Under the pieces are notes generated by a model. The model was not told where the DNA came from, did no database searches, and worked only from the letters and a program-made list of their open reading frames with translations. A DNA stretch of 64,000 bases, taken from assembly GCF_910592395.1 (NCBI RefSeq), contig NC_088325.1, positions 10,790,109 to 10,854,108 on the forward strand, written 5' to 3'. Position numbers and translations under genes: made by a program. This stretch comes from Lineus longissimus (Eukaryota > Nemertea > Pilidiophora > Heteronemertea > Lineidae). Shown in pieces: positions 22,325 to 36,800 of the stretch. Positions within the stretch are counted from its first letter, which is position 1. Each line of letters starts with the position of its first letter.

Positions 22325-23371
22325 ATGAAGGTAAGTTACTCATTTGTGAGGTGGACTGGCTGTATGGAGTGCTCCAGGATAAAACGTCACTCAACTAAAA
22401 GTTGACTATTTCAAAGATTACCATCACGCCAGTTTGAAGCTGTTAGCGAACAAATTACGCCTCACAGAAACCGAAATTTGCATGGAATGGAACGGGCTTG
22501 TGCCTTGAATAAACCAACACGCTTCAAGCGGGATTGTTGGGTTTTCTCCGACGTATAGCTCCTCCGGATCCGCCGTTCGTTGATAAACGTGAACCACATT
22601 TGTGACTCGCTCTACCAAAACTAGGCGCTTGTCGCATCTGAACTTGACAGGTTGATACGGACAAGTTCAGATGCGACAAGCGCATAGTTTTGGTAGAGCG
22701 GGTCACATTTTGTATCGATAAGGCATTTAAAATGAATACAAACTGCATGGGAGTTACTTAATAAATCAGATTCGGTTCAAACTTTACTTTTCTTTTCACT
22801 TATATTGTTGTGTTGGTATCTATCGACGAAGTCTTTTTTCTTCGATCGCGGGACGGATACACGCTCCTTACTTAAGATAGCGTTTTGGTTAGAAGTTTCA
22901 GCCAATAAAAGTGTGATTCGGACGCTGTAAGTGTAATAGTAAAAATGAAAGAGCCATAGTTTTGATTGGGCGGGGTAGATTTGTCCGCCTCATCCCATAC
23001 AAAAACATCGGATTATATACTCTAGGGTCATTAATGGAGGGAGGATACGAGCATACGACCGAGCCTAGTATTCGAGGATGCCATATGTTGTAATAGGTTT
23101 GTATTTAATATTTATAAAAATATTGTTATCTCAATTTAGCTTCCCTTTTGTTATTCAGGCCCAATACACCATGCTCATTGCGGTTCTCTTATTCGTCGCC
23201 GCTTCTGTGGCGTCAGCCGAGGACGGCACGTGCGAAGAAAACTGCAGAACTGTTCATGGTCCTGAATGTTTCGATGGATGTGGTCCAGCTGACAACCAGG
23301 ACGAGTCGTGCGTAACGGGATGCAAAGAGTGGATAGCTTACTGTGTCGACGATTATTGCAAGAACAGCTAG
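22325..23371 (+). CDS. Small secreted 8-cysteine peptide (72 aa, 2 exons)
   Basis: Exon 1 contributes ATG AAG (22325-22330) followed by a consensus gtaagt donor. Exon 2 is 23159-23371 after a ttattcag acceptor. The join gives MKAQYTMLIAVLLFVAASVA, then SA, a signal peptide likely cut after residue 22. The mature ~50-residue acidic peptide has cysteine spacing C-x3-C-x7-C-x3-C-x9-C-x3-C-x6-C-x4-C. The repeated CxxxC pairs suggest a disulphide-stabilised helical fold. No family was recognised. It could be a secreted signalling, antimicrobial or structural peptide, and no function is claimed. An alternative start at the internal ATG 23171 would still leave a signal peptide. AATAAA follows 77 nt after the stop. 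The intron holds a strong 46-bp hairpin. Confidence 0.75.
22602..22707. repeat. 46-bp-arm hairpin in the intron of the small peptide gene
   Basis: Arms 22602-22646 and 22662-22707 are complementary apart from about two mismatches, around a ~15-nt loop. They begin TGTGACTCGCTCTACC. It may be a hairpin RNA source or a small palindromic insertion. Confidence 0.88.
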
Positions 23372-23447
23372 ACTACAGATAGTACGGACAAAACATAAAG
23401 GATCATGGCTAAATCGCTTCTCAATGAATTTGTACCTCTCTTGTCCG

Positions 23448-23453
23448 AATAAA
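23448..23453 (+). terminator. Poly(A) signal of the 8-cysteine peptide gene
   Basis: AATAAA lies 77 nt after the stop codon and is followed within ~30 nt by T/GT-rich sequence (ggtgttttttttc). Confidence 0.65.
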
Positions 23454-23459
23454 CTAAGG

Positions 23460-26400
23460 TTCTGAAACGATTTGGTGTTTTTTTTCAATTTTGGTTTTAA
23501 TTTTTGGTTTAACACCTTTACTGCCCAAAGTGTTTTGAGGGGGTCCTTTGGGACCTAACTACTACGTCATTTGCAAGTAATGGTGTAGCCAGGCCAGATA
23601 TCAACCAAATTAGCCGGGGATACATTCAAAACACGGCCAACAAGTCCAAGCGATTGAAAGTGGCCGTCGCGGCGATAGGGGAATTAAAAACTTAAATAAA
23701 TTACTACATCATTTCATTTGCGACAACTTAGAGGATCGTAGCGGATTTGTTAATGAGGTATGGTCAATGTCACAGTACTGTCATGACACACTTGATCACG
23801 TTATCAGGTTCCCTCTCTGACTCTGTTTACTGCAAATAACATCCAACAATATCTCGGGGTCGTCGACACAATTCGTGGCCCGTGACCTGGCTGTATACTT
23901 GCAGGTACGCCGGGAATGTAACAAATATTGGCCAGAGATCTGAGGCAGGTTGACCACCATAAGTCATTTCCAGTGTTGCGCTTTCCTCTGCAAATGCATC
24001 GTGAAACCTTAGAGTAACCAGACTAAATTGAAGAATATGTGTAACAAATCTGGTAACAATAATGTCTTTACCTCTGAGATGATGCGAACATTAATCGGAT
24101 AATATGCCTCAAGACACACTCGTTGTTAAGCAACTTATTCTAATAGAAATGTAGGATTTCATTGCTTGCGAGTCATAGTGCCGACGGATTAGTCTGGGTA
24201 AACATAGTACATATTGTTCGGCAGAATTAGGCAATGACGTATTATGTCTATTGTAAAGGGTGTAGCCGAGGCGATGATAGTGCATGGTCGATGTAATAGG
24301 ATTAGGCCTACTCCAAACAATAGATATTGCTCGTGTACCAAAGTAATAATCTTGTCATTGTATCATATGATCTATCTTACATGTCCCACAAAAGCTGCCC
24401 ATGATCCATTTTCGAAAAGTGGTTATGTGTATGCCATAGCAACTATCTGATTCCAACTCCGAGTACCTGGTTCCTTTTTGCGTTCTACGTCATCAAGGTC
24501 GGGTGGTCTTTTCAGATTTAATTCATTCGTACTCGCCCGTAAAACGCGGAGAGTCCTGCATCTACTCGTAAGCGCTCTCCCACTACACATTTCTCATTTC
24601 TCATCCTATATTCACGGCATTTTCCTAATGTTTCTGAATCGAAAGCACCTCGGCGCATGCGCAACACTTATTGCCAGTGATGTACTCATGAGAGCAAGAA
24701 CACTCAGTAAAATGGACATTTTTATCGGGTTACACTAAGAACCATTCCAACAAGCCGCCGGTGTCAGATTTAATATGTAAACATCGAATATGTTTTCGAT
24801 ATAACGTTGAGAAAGTCCCTTTAACGTCAATAAATCGTCTGACCACGATAATTTAACACCTCCCTTCGAATCTCTGAATATTAAAACTACATGTAATGGT
24901 TTGACATCTTAAACATACCGCTTATAGTCCCAACTTTTGAACCCTGGGTTCAATGGATGACTCATGCAGTTAGCTTCTAGTGCATAGTATCAATATGCAT
25001 GTGGTTATGTACTATGAGACCCTCTCACTGTGTTGCTCAACTGGCAAGTGGTAAGACGACCTCAGCTGTTTTCCATGACCTTTTATATACCCCAGGTGGA
25101 GTTTAATTGAATAATATTTAGCTGAATGCAGCACACTCCGATTCAAAGATCGATGAGACTACTTTGTTTCCATTTGAATCGACAAACCACGGTCGCTTGA
25201 CTAGAACTCACTACTTATCCAATAGAATAGGTTGAATAATGAATGAATGTGTCGGAAATCTTCCCTAGATACGAATATTACAACCATTTCAATTACGTTG
25301 TATACCACTATTGCTTACATTTAGATAAATTTATGAGGTTTTATAGAAGTTAATTCATTGGGTGTAAATAGATAATAAATCACCCACGCTCGACACTGCA
25401 AATGGTAACATTTAGATCTGATTAGCCGGGGAGATAGCAGAGCTTAGAATACCAAATGTTTAAGCCAAGGCCACTTTTCCATCACCTCTCAATTTGCATG
25501 AGATGACGAATATAATTGACTCCCCTCGTGCTCTACTACACGAAGCTGTGACAGATTAGGTGGCATTTTCTCTCTCTCTCTGTATCTTTATGACAGCTTA
25601 TTAAAATGGCTTCACACTGTTGACCCGAGAATGAGAAGATTATTGGACGCCTGGAGGTTGAGCGATCGATATGTAGAGGCATGTGTAGTAGCAAATGCTT
25701 CAGCATTCAGGTGGTAATGAAAGAAAAGCTTGTATTAATAGTGATGATATTGATAATCTAAATTCATTCTAAGAGCGCTTTTCCATGGTCAGAGATACTC
25801 AAAGCGCTGTTGTGATCATTATCATCCCTGGTCGCTACAGAGCAATTTCTGAGTCTTTGATGGGAAGTGATCAGCTGATCGCGACCAATCGGAACCAAGT
25901 CGTAGTGGCTCCAACTCAGAAATTTTCCATCAAGACCGCTTTTCCGCAGCATTACCCCATTCCCCATCCCAATGAATAATCAATCGCCTTGGATACAAAT
26001 AAGGCAAGATCTATGAACACAGTGGTCGTAGGGCTACTCTGAACTCAGGTATGGGTTCGACGGAACTAGTTTTGAAGAAAAATAACTTATCATAAAGTTT
26101 TCAAGTTCCTGTATGAAGAATCTCATTGTTTCCTGCCAGTTGACCAAGTTACTAGTAAGTTTTCCAAATCAGAAATAGATGGATTATGAAAAGAACGTTT
26201 TTTAGAGCAGAAGAAATTATATTAGAAAGACATAGAATCAACTCATTACAATCTTCAAAACAAATTTAGTGTAAAAAATGGTAATTCAGCTTAATGAAAA
26301 ATGAATTTAGATTTTCATCATTTTCTCGACGACCAAACTGACTTCCTAGGCTTTGGCTAAACTCTCAAGAATGTGGAGGTCGATCGCTCCGTTCGGACGT

Positions 26401-29400
26401 AACTATTCCCATTATGAGATGCGTGCATGCGATAACTGGAACGAAGCTGGTCGATTATACAGACGTTTGATGTTCGACTCGACACTTGTTCATACGTCAG
26501 AAGCTCCCACTGTGCCAACAGAAACAATCAGACGCTGCACATCATTGTATTCTTAATTTTAAAAAAAGAAAAAGAAATCCGTGGCAGATCAGCTGCGTCC
26601 TTAAATAATAAACTGCAACCAGTCTGGTCTCAGTCTAGCTATCAGGAGACGCCGAGATTAGCGAGTCAATATTGGCAATGGGATAAGAACAAAAAGTAAA
26701 ATGTGAAAAGTTGCTTCATATAAGCACTGCATGGTTTTGTCGAGCTATTATTTCCCTGCTGGAAAAAATGAATTTTTTACCGGTACGCTCAAGCCAAAAT
26801 ACATGTTTTTCCCCACTGCAATGGTGTGAGTTTTTAATCTGGGAAGGTTAGTTCCATCCCGACGTACGTTCCCACTTTAGTACATCCTCACTGCTTTAAG
26901 GTTTCAATTCAATTTGTCTTCAAGAGCTGACAACAGAAAAAAAGCTTTTGCGGAAAAATGCCACACTTTTGCGGGATATGGGACTCCATACCAGCAAGGC
27001 CGCTTATGACAACAAGGACAAAAAGAAGCTTTCTTGGCATCATAATACATGCAAATGATCGTTCAAATAAGTTTATTGCAGAGTTGAATAGAGCAGAATG
27101 GGATGACTTGATTTGATTTCAATTGCGGAAATTGCGGCATACACAGACTTGATTTAGAAGTCAATAAAAAGATATCTCCAAGTTCAATCTCCCAGCGAGA
27201 TTCTTGATGGATATTGACCTTTTTTTTCTTATTCAACTTAACTGGTGCACTCTCGTATATATACAGAATGTCTCGGGAAAAAAACTTTCGAAAAATGACC
27301 GCCGACATAAGGGACACATCAGTTGACGGTTTGCCATGGGGACACAAAATGGGTAGCTGCGGCTAAGACAATCCATTTACCAGTGACCTCTATCATGCAA
27401 GCAGTCTTTGTCTTCTTTTTAATTAGAACGATTTGAAAAGTGGCTAGTGCATGATTTAAGGCCAAATTACCATGTCCAAAATTAATTGGCTCTGCATCTA
27501 TATTTTTTTCTTCTTAGGATTCATTTGGTAACACGAGTCGCCCAACACCGTATATACAACTACACAGCAATCGTTTGCTGATACTGGTCACAGATGGACG
27601 AGTATCCAGGCATTTCTAGTCAGAGGGTGTCTTTAGTGAAATCTGTCACCAGTTTTACCAATTGTGCTGACATGAGCGACGTGCAGCCAATGTTTGAGTG
27701 TATGATTCTTTGTGTTTCACTCAGTACGGCCGCTGGTACAGAGACCATTTGGCTCGCCTTTGGGAACATAAAGCAGATTGATTGCAGCTTGTCGGAGTGT
27801 AAAAGTCTGTCGTTCACTTAAGTTTATTGCAGATTTGGGCACTGGTGGGCAAAAAGATGATTCCATCAACCCGGAAGCTCGAAGATGACCAGCCCGAATG
27901 AGCACATGTTGTTCAATAGAAGGTATATAACGGCTGACAAAGAAATTAAATATTGGGACAAAACAGATTTAATGATACGTAGCTGTCGCAAGCAAGAAAC
28001 GTATTCCGGTTCTCTGTTGATAGTTTAATAACAATGTACGTTTATTGCAGATGTTATCTATATTTCCGACCAGGAAAGAAATCATTCGATTTGGCCATAA
28101 TCTCGTAGAATTTTAGGCGGCTGATGACCAAATATAGGAGACAGATACCAATAGGACTATCTCTTTGAAAGCAAACTGCGTGCACTGGCCGCCCACAGTT
28201 CAAAACACTGAGACAATGACGCGGCAAGCGCACCCATCAAGAAGTGCCAATGTCAGTCGCTGATCTCAAAACATCACTTATTCGCGCCGTTTTTGCTCGG
28301 CCAGATGAGAATGCCGATAATTAAGGGTCGTCGGGTTATAGCCCCTAACGCTCCGTGACCAGGCCTTCTAGACATATATCGAGATATCTTGTTAACATGA
28401 TAATAGGCAACTGTCTTTCTGTCACGTAAAACGAACGTTGTTTAACGCCGTCTTTGACAATTCCATCGGCCAGTTAATACCATCTTAGACTAATGTGGAT
28501 GACCGCGGTGTTTGCGGATCTGTGCAGACAACAGAAGCGGAAAATGAAACATGCAAGCGACGGCGACTTGAGGGTACGACGTCTTCTCTCTTATCAACGT
28601 GACCCTATTACATGGGTGAGTTCCGAAGGCTATTGTCTATATCATCTTGTCTAAAACTATTTCATAACTTTATCAGTTGCTTTAATGTGGCCTACCTCAA
28701 GCTGCCTTTTAATACCATCAGGGAATGATGAGCGCTTTATGACATACAAACATCACTTAGGTCTTCAGAGAATTCCAGAGAATAATATAAATTCATCTGC
28801 TTGTGATCACAATACACTGAAGACGCAAATAACAGCATGAACAAAGATTTTTATAATGGTAAATAATAATACTTTTGTTTTGTTGATCGCTTTGTAAACC
28901 ATTTCATTTCCTAAGGGATGCTGTTCATGATTAAACAGGGTAAAATAAAGCTTCGTTCGTTTTGAATATAAAACAAATTTCCGGTAGATTTATCATCCGA
29001 AGAATATAAACATCCGAAATAGTCTGATTTCCGCGACGAGAGTCATTTGGGTCTTGGACAGTTACAGCTGATAGATGACCTCAAAGGCTTGAGATCCCAA
29101 GAGTCGCAGCGAAAATAAGAGAGAGACTCGCGTTGATCAATCGTAATCATGGCGATAAAGCGCCCGATCCGGTGCAAGACGACATAGTTTATAACATTAA
29201 TAAATCGCACTGACAACCAGCCGGTCAAACTCGATGTTAACTTTCGCTGCTAACATAAAATAAGAGGCAAGTTTCCCGAACATTTCCATTATAGACGCAT
29301 ATAATTTGTGATAAGAGAAGGAATCTAGCCTTAAAAAAAATGTAATGTGTATAAAGGTCTGCTGTTGGTAGAATCTATATCAAAGGCTGCGTATGAATAA

Positions 29401-32400
29401 TGGAGGACCTTTACGGCCGTGATGAGGTCCCAAGTTTTCCAGAAACAATAACGGTCTAGGAAATAGACGCGCTAGATGTGAATAGCTGCTTATTTCTTGT
29501 GGTCAGTAGAGCCAAAATTAATTTAGTCAGACAGATAAGATCAGACGCCCAGAGGCCATCTGGGTGTAGTTTTGAGGATAACGTATCTCATGGGTCGTTT
29601 ATGTAATAAAGGAATCGATATTACCGTCACATCAAAAAAATGACGTCTGGCGCTGAAACATTTCCTTTTCCTCCATCTTGAAAACACATTGCGCGCATGC
29701 CTAACCAACCTTATATACATCCATGACCGCTGTTGGACGTCGGTTGTCGCAATTGTTGGAAGGTGACTGAGGAACCAACTGCGGCATAATCTGCATAGCG
29801 CGCCGGGTGAAAATTCCGATGGTTACCGATGACGACGCTTGGAGAACGGTACAACCCCTTTCTTTTGTGCCAAAATCGATGGAGTATGGCGTTCTTTTAT
29901 AGTAATCCTATATGGCATATCACAAGGTTGTCATTAAATTTGAATTTAAGAGAAAAGCAATATCGATTAGGGATAGAAAATTACATCTGTCTTGTCTGAT
30001 CAATATTGTAGCCATCATACTGTCTTGCTATTGTGTAATTAACTGGCGAAACATGACAAATATAACAGTGACTTAGTTTAATCATTATGTACACTTCGAT
30101 CCGAAATTCTAGAAAATGCGGCCATAAGATACTCGAAAGAAGTTATTCGAAAGAAAAGTCATGACCTTGGAAAACCTGTAGGTTGGTTTTTGAGTGGTTT
30201 TTCATTGTCAATAACTTGCTATTAACCTTGACCCTTACTCTAACCCGATCTTGATATAAATACAATGTATAGGCAAAAATATCGCCTTATATATTTTGGA
30301 TATAGGTTGTAATGAACATGAAATAGAAAATCAATTTTTGCAGCGCGCAAAGAAATTGATGAATAGTTGAATAAAGAAATATAAAGACAATTTGATGAGG
30401 AATACCAAAATGATTGGAATTTTCTAAAAAGTCTTTGGCTTCAAAGATTCCATTTTTCACTTTAGGACATATAATCTTATTAAGAAGTTTTCAACTTAAG
30501 CTGAACTAGCACTCACCTCAAAACTTAACTATTTTAGTGTGTATCCTGGTCGAATGGCGCACAACCTTATAGCGCGCATACTCGAAAGGTGGATTATTTG
30601 AATGTGTCAAATTCTTTGCGTATCCTAAGTGTATTCCTCAAAACCTAATGAAAAAGAATGAAAGCCCACTTAAATAATTCATCTCTACTTTAACTGGTCC
30701 TATGACTAGGACGGTACAAATCGATATGCTTCTTAAAATAAATCGCGTTCACACAATAATGACACTGACGACACACAACTCAAACAAACCTTGGCTGTAT
30801 TTGTGACAAACAGGTGACGAGTGACGTGATATCACTTTCGGAAATATGTTTCATATGAATTGCGCGTGAAAGCGAACATCTTCGACTAACTTCTGAAGAA
30901 GAATGGTGTAACCATTTGAAACGTCAAGTTGACGAATAACATTACTTGTGTAAAAACTAACATTTTTATCGGTACATTTCACGATCAGATGATCATTTTC
31001 GCAGACTATCAATTTCGCTTCTGACGGAAAGCACGCATAACTGGCGTAAAGTACGTATAACTTCCACCTGGCGAAAACGGAACAATCAATGCAGGCTGTT
31101 TGTCTCAAACCCGGTAACATAACTGGTTACCAGAATGTAACGATACACCACAAACGTGGCATCGAACCGAGTTGGGATGGAACGGTAGCCTATGATATAG
31201 CGCTACAGGAGCGCAAAATAGAACACTTTAGCACTCTCTCACCAGAAATGTGCTGGATGAAAATAAAAGCCTAAATCTAAGGTCGACCATCATGGTGTTG
31301 TTTTTTTGCAAAAACCGCGCCTATTCCGTTCACCAATACTTTTCAGTCGACAGCACGACAAAAACAAATGCGGATGGAAAAGTTTATCGAGAACCGTAGG
31401 CGCTGATCACAGGAAGGTCTATAATATTTGCATTGCCGTAGCAATATTGGCTTATAGAGTTTTAGGTGTGAAAAACTACTTGCCTAGCAGGTTGGTTCCT
31501 GATCAGACGGGCTGACATTTGACCAAAGACTAAAATAGGAGCACCATATACTATATTGCGATAAAGTTGTGACTAATTTAGCGTGATGAATATCAGTACA
31601 GCATTCGACAACAGAAATCATGATATAGCGTATCCATTAACGGGCAGACGGAGCCCAGCCAATGGTGTAGTCGGCGAGAACTTGGGACTGGGCAGCTCAA
31701 ATCCAACCTTGATTCTTACCATAATTGATTATCTCGGCTGCAGAGCTTAATCTGTTGATTCTCTCTTCTTGGGCACTGGTGTAATTATTTTAGGCTAAAT
31801 ACATGAACACGAATGTTACACTTTGGACATGATTAAACATTCGAAAGTGAACTTTATTGAGACGTGACAGAGGTATGTTTTTTATTGGTTTCTCTTGATG
31901 TTATGACGTATGATACGGCACACCCAGCTATTGGGAACTCCAATTAGTGAACCGACTCTCATGCACTTATGACTACCTCACAAGGCCGAAAAAATGAGAA
32001 ATACTCTATTTTCCAACGACTGTCACCCAACCGTAGGCAATATCGTCGCACGCTTTAAGCGCATATTATAAAGTTGTTGATTGCGTGAACTCATCCACAC
32101 AACCTAATGTATGTATTTGTTTGATCATATCACCCCAACCTGCCGAAAGGCTTTTTGGATATTTCCCAATAGTTTCTAAGAACAGGGTGATAAACTCGGT
32201 GGCACATCATCACATGGAAAAGTGTTGACAACAACGATATAAAAGAGAAAAACTTACAATGAGGTTTGGACAACTGATTCATTGCTGTCCCCAATGGATT
32301 CGAACAGATACATGTAGTGTCTCTTCTACTTACATTCTAGTGACCAAACAATCCTTTTCACAGAGAAAAGTCTAGACATTTAGTCATCGTGGTTTGAATT

Positions 32401-33369
32401 TCAAGATCCACTTTAAGCGTCAGATTCAATGGTAGAGTGATTAAAGCATCCTCATATAGGAAGCTATCTACACGTATTTTACTTTGCCCCTCAGGGCTTT
32501 TCATAGAAAACTAGCTCCTTACTTTTAAAGTATCAAACATTTCCTTTTAATTTGGCCCCATTCTTACGCATATTTCTCGGGTAAGATACCAGATCATGTG
32601 CACTTCTACTGAACAAAGGGGAAAGCCCCCCAAATGACAGCTCTCGTTCGAATTTGAGTCACTTGCTCTCACGTGAGGTGTATGTCTATGCCTGGGTGTT
32701 TACATCCTTATGTCGCATTCTGAAATGTTTTTTCTTTCCCTCGGGGTTGTGTTGATATGTTGCGTTTGGCATTTATTGCTCTGGCCGGTTGCTCGAGTTT
32801 TTTAACACCGACTCTTTTGACTGTGCATTTGGTGAACTGTATAGGAGAAGGCCCTTGCGCACTATGCACTATAGATGCATGAAAGAACAGCCGAGCAATT
32901 GATCCAATTGTCCATGCCATGTTGATTCGATTTTTCTCGCGCAATTATAAAGAAAAGACTCAAACCGGCGAATCAATGTCGCATTACGCGTGAGACGTAA
33001 ATTTTTATTCGGAGATAATGATCTGATTGGCTCGGTAATAGGCTACTTACAAGGCAAGGTCGAAACTGAACGAAAACTCAGAAAGTTTGTCTCAAGGAAT
33101 TCGTTGCATAGAGAGGATAGTTAGATTCCTTAGTTGAGCGCGGGCAAATTTGGCGTTCCCATTTTTCCATGCTGTTCCGACCTTAGCAAATTATTGTAGT
33201 CTATTTCGTTAAAGTATGAATACGGAAGCAGTCTCTTATTCATTATTAGGACATGAGCGTATTTTCATTTTGATAAATTAATGTGAATAGCTCAATAATT
33301 CGACTATCGCATATAATAGCCCTGCGAGACTGTTTGGACATGCCATATCTGCTGGAAAAAACACCCGCC
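23460..33369. other. ~10 kb without a recognisable gene
   Basis: Only short ORFs (60-97 codons) were found, with no family resemblance and no convincing splice context. There is a short CT microsatellite near 25570. The phrase gtttattgcag recurs near 27068, 27823 and 28040, possibly by chance. It may contain introns or regulatory DNA of genes outside view. Confidence 0.5.
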
Positions 33370-33415
33370 TGCAAATATCGGCGACCATTGTACAGCCGAG
33401 CAATTTGATCCAAAT

Positions 33416-33866
33416 ATGTCCGAGAATGAACGCAAAGGTTGCCGAATGTGGCATGTATTGACCGTATCAGTATGTTTTGACCGTATCAGTCCGGTTCTGA
33501 TGCGGCTCCATTGGCTGCGTGTCAAGGCAAGGGTTGAGTTTAAGATACTCTTGCTCACCTACAAGGCAGTCCATGGAGCGGCACCGGCTTACCTGACTGA
33601 TATGGTATAACGCCGACGTGGGTCAGCCTATTCCCTCTGATGCCGCTTTCCTTCTACAGGAGCCACGCACCAAGTGCATACGTTTTGGTGACAGATCCTT
33701 CTACAAGGCGGCGCCACTCCTATGGAATGGGCTGCCCACACACATTAGACTTGGGAGTCAAAGGCAGCTTTTGGAACAATGCTAAAAGCACACCTTTTTC
33801 GAGTGTATTTCACCAAATTTGGGCGCTTTAGAAATGTCATATTTGATTGATTGATTGATTGATTGT
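33416..33866 (+). pseudogene. 3' remnant of a non-LTR (LINE) retrotransposon
   Basis: The frame encodes LRLHWLRVKAR-type text (LHWLRVKARVEFKILLLTYK, then AVHGAAPAYL), typical of the region after the reverse transcriptase in CR1/L2/Jockey-like elements. After a stop and frameshift it continues with FGDRSFYKAAPLLWNGLP and LKAHLF. It ends in a TTGA/ATTG microsatellite (33841-33866), as LINE tails often do. It is 5'-truncated and inactive. Confidence 0.8.
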
Positions 33867-36800
33867 ATATCCCTGCATCATACGTGCCATCAATCAAATG
33901 GTTGCAGCGTCTTTTCCAGAGGACACTGCGCCGTTAATGATAGGTACCATTCTTTCAATCAGCTTAATAACTAGCAAGAACACTGTGATCAACCATTCAC
34001 TGGTCGAATGCCACATCTTCCTTCCGTTCAACAAGGCAAGCGCGAATTTCTGGTGATCACAAACTGGTAGAGTAATTTCTGACGGATAAGAAAAGGCTTT
34101 AGCAGCCATTCTTTTGATTTATCGTCTTCTAATAGCCCAATTCCCACCAAATTGGTCTAGTAGTTGTTGCGAGCCAGTCGTTCAAAGATCTTATCAAAAG
34201 AATATCTGGTTGATGAACCCATCTGTATTGAGAATACCACTGATTATGGCGCGTTCGCTTGGAAGTGGTTTTGCTTCAGAGGAAACATACGACGGGACGA
34301 TCTGGTTTTGAAGCAATCCAGCCCGCAATTAACTTCCTTGGAGACAGACTTGTTGTGGCATGACGTTGGACGTCCTTCTTCTTGAGGATAATGTTCCATG
34401 TGCGCATCAGATCAAATCGCGCTTGGCTAAATCACACCATTGAGCCCAATATAAAAGGCGTGAAAACGACATAACCCCTTCACCGGCGATCGTCACTATA
34501 ACGATGATCATATACTCGCCAGGGCCAAATCTCATTTAAAGGATAATTGAAGATCAGAATAATATATTAGCATCGTTTTTGGATATTCTTCCACGGTTTT
34601 ATTTGTCAGATCCACGAAATGAAATCGGCCCGCAAGATTGACATACCAAGCAATATGCTGATATCATTTGATTTGCATGGGAAGAGTAATGGGTGATTCG
34701 GCCGCGCAAAATTTACATACCAAGCAATAGCCTGATATTATTTGATTTGCATAGGAAGAGTACTTCGGATGGGTGATTCTACTATTATCCGAAGATGAAT
34801 TTTATTTGCAAAATGTCAGACTAAGCAGCACGGTCATGCATGACTCTTGATTCTTGATTGGCCTATGAAAGTTATACCATCGGCTCAACTTTCCTTTCCC
34901 TCGTCCATTTAAAGCGCTGCAACATGAAAGCGTGTTTTGCCTTTTGGCCGAGAAGCAGGTAATCGTATAGTTCCTTCATGGAAATAAGTTGTTCAGTGGC
35001 ACGCTACCAGTTTCAATCGAAGTTACAGTTGCATCCACGCTGAGTAAATCAATGTCAGCTGCGGCGATGGATGACCTTGCCACAAATATTCTTCGTGACC
35101 ATGGATTTAAACCAAACCGCACTGTACTCTCCTACTAGCCACTCAGTCTCGCGTTCGCTCCTAGTGATTCCATGCAAGGCAACAAGATCACGTCAAGGCT
35201 ATCTCCTTACATAACCGTTCCTGGGATCTTCCTGCCTTTGTTATTGATCGAACGACCTACTTTGATAATTCGAGATGCAGCGAAGGAAAGCCCTTCTGAT
35301 CTCAGGATAAATGATGCATTTAGATTGTCGAGGAATGGATGTTGGAAGAATTGCCTTAAGATGTGAAACAATTCGGTTAAATCAGTTCGTAAAAAAACAT
35401 TTCCCCGTCATTTAGTTCTTTTCTTGGCAGAGATCGTTCTTTTCCGATGTTGAATAGATTATAATGTGCTTCTCATTATTCGTCCCTGTAGATAAAGAGC
35501 AGTATACCAACAACTATGCATCATTCTTTGTGACAAACTATGGCCATTCTCTTTTTTCTGCACATATCAGACCCAAATTTAAGAATGGTATCCGGCCACG
35601 AGGTTATAAAGAAGCCGCAATAGAGCATATAACAACCTTTACGACAGACATCAATGGACATTCGGATTGAAGTTTTCTTCCTCTTTTACAGGTATGTGGA
35701 GAAGCTGATAGAGTTTTGCTACATCGGTAGAGTATTCCTCTATAAACGACACTTCAGTGTTCGACAATTTTTTTGATGAGGATGTGACTTTTTGAGAATT
35801 TGTCAATTTTCAGTGGAAAGGGCATTATATTGATACATTGTACTAATATTGATTATTATTAATAACCTTATTTCATGTATATAACGTACTTGTATGTACA
35901 CACACAACTAAAAGTTGTTTCAAGATTCATGTTAAACGACTCTTCGTAAAACTCTTATAACTTTTTCTAATATAGTCTTAAAGATTCACTGCACATGTTC
36001 ATTCATAGGAAACTGAAGAATGTTATCTGTATTTTCGACCAAAGATGAACTGTTTCTAGGGCGAAAAGAAACACACACACTTTATCTCGACGCATTTGCG
36101 CGGGAATGACTCTCGAGTCAAGGAGATTACAAGGGATCTGGTTACAGGAGAATGAAATCAACTTCCCTTGCGATGACTTTATCTCAGCTTGGAGCTATTT
36201 TTTAATACATCAGTGCATTATCTAGCTCTTTCAGAGTCTGTTTTCTCATGGATAGTTGTTGTTTTTTTTTCAGAGACACAACAAATCAACAGAGTAGAAA
36301 ATCCCGTGCATGTATAACACAAAATGTTAAGGTAACAAACTGGTCACATCAGCACATTACCTTGACAAACGAATAATCGATTACAAACAACTTGCACTTG
36401 TTTTTCAGACATTTTAAGGTGCTTGTTAGTAAACCTCATACAAAGGTCTTTCACGCCAGGACTTGTGAGTTCTAAAAATAACGAATAACGCGTTTTTCTA
36501 CTATCTAAGAGCGAAAAATCTGGAAAAAGTGTTGAACACTTTCAGAAAAAATGGTTCACTTAATGAAACGGGAGAAGAACAAACACATTGAAGTAAAAAG
36601 CCGCCCACTTCTTTAAAGTAACAAATTGAGAAGCGAAAGATTTTGCAGGTAATCATCATGTTGTCATTTTGCCTATCTGCCGGCGGAAGAATTACTCGGG
36701 TGATTTGTCGCATCACGGCAACTGGCCTTTCGGCTGTAATGTAGCAATCTAAGACATCAAAAGATTACAAATTAAGCCATCAGGTGATGACGGAAGGATT

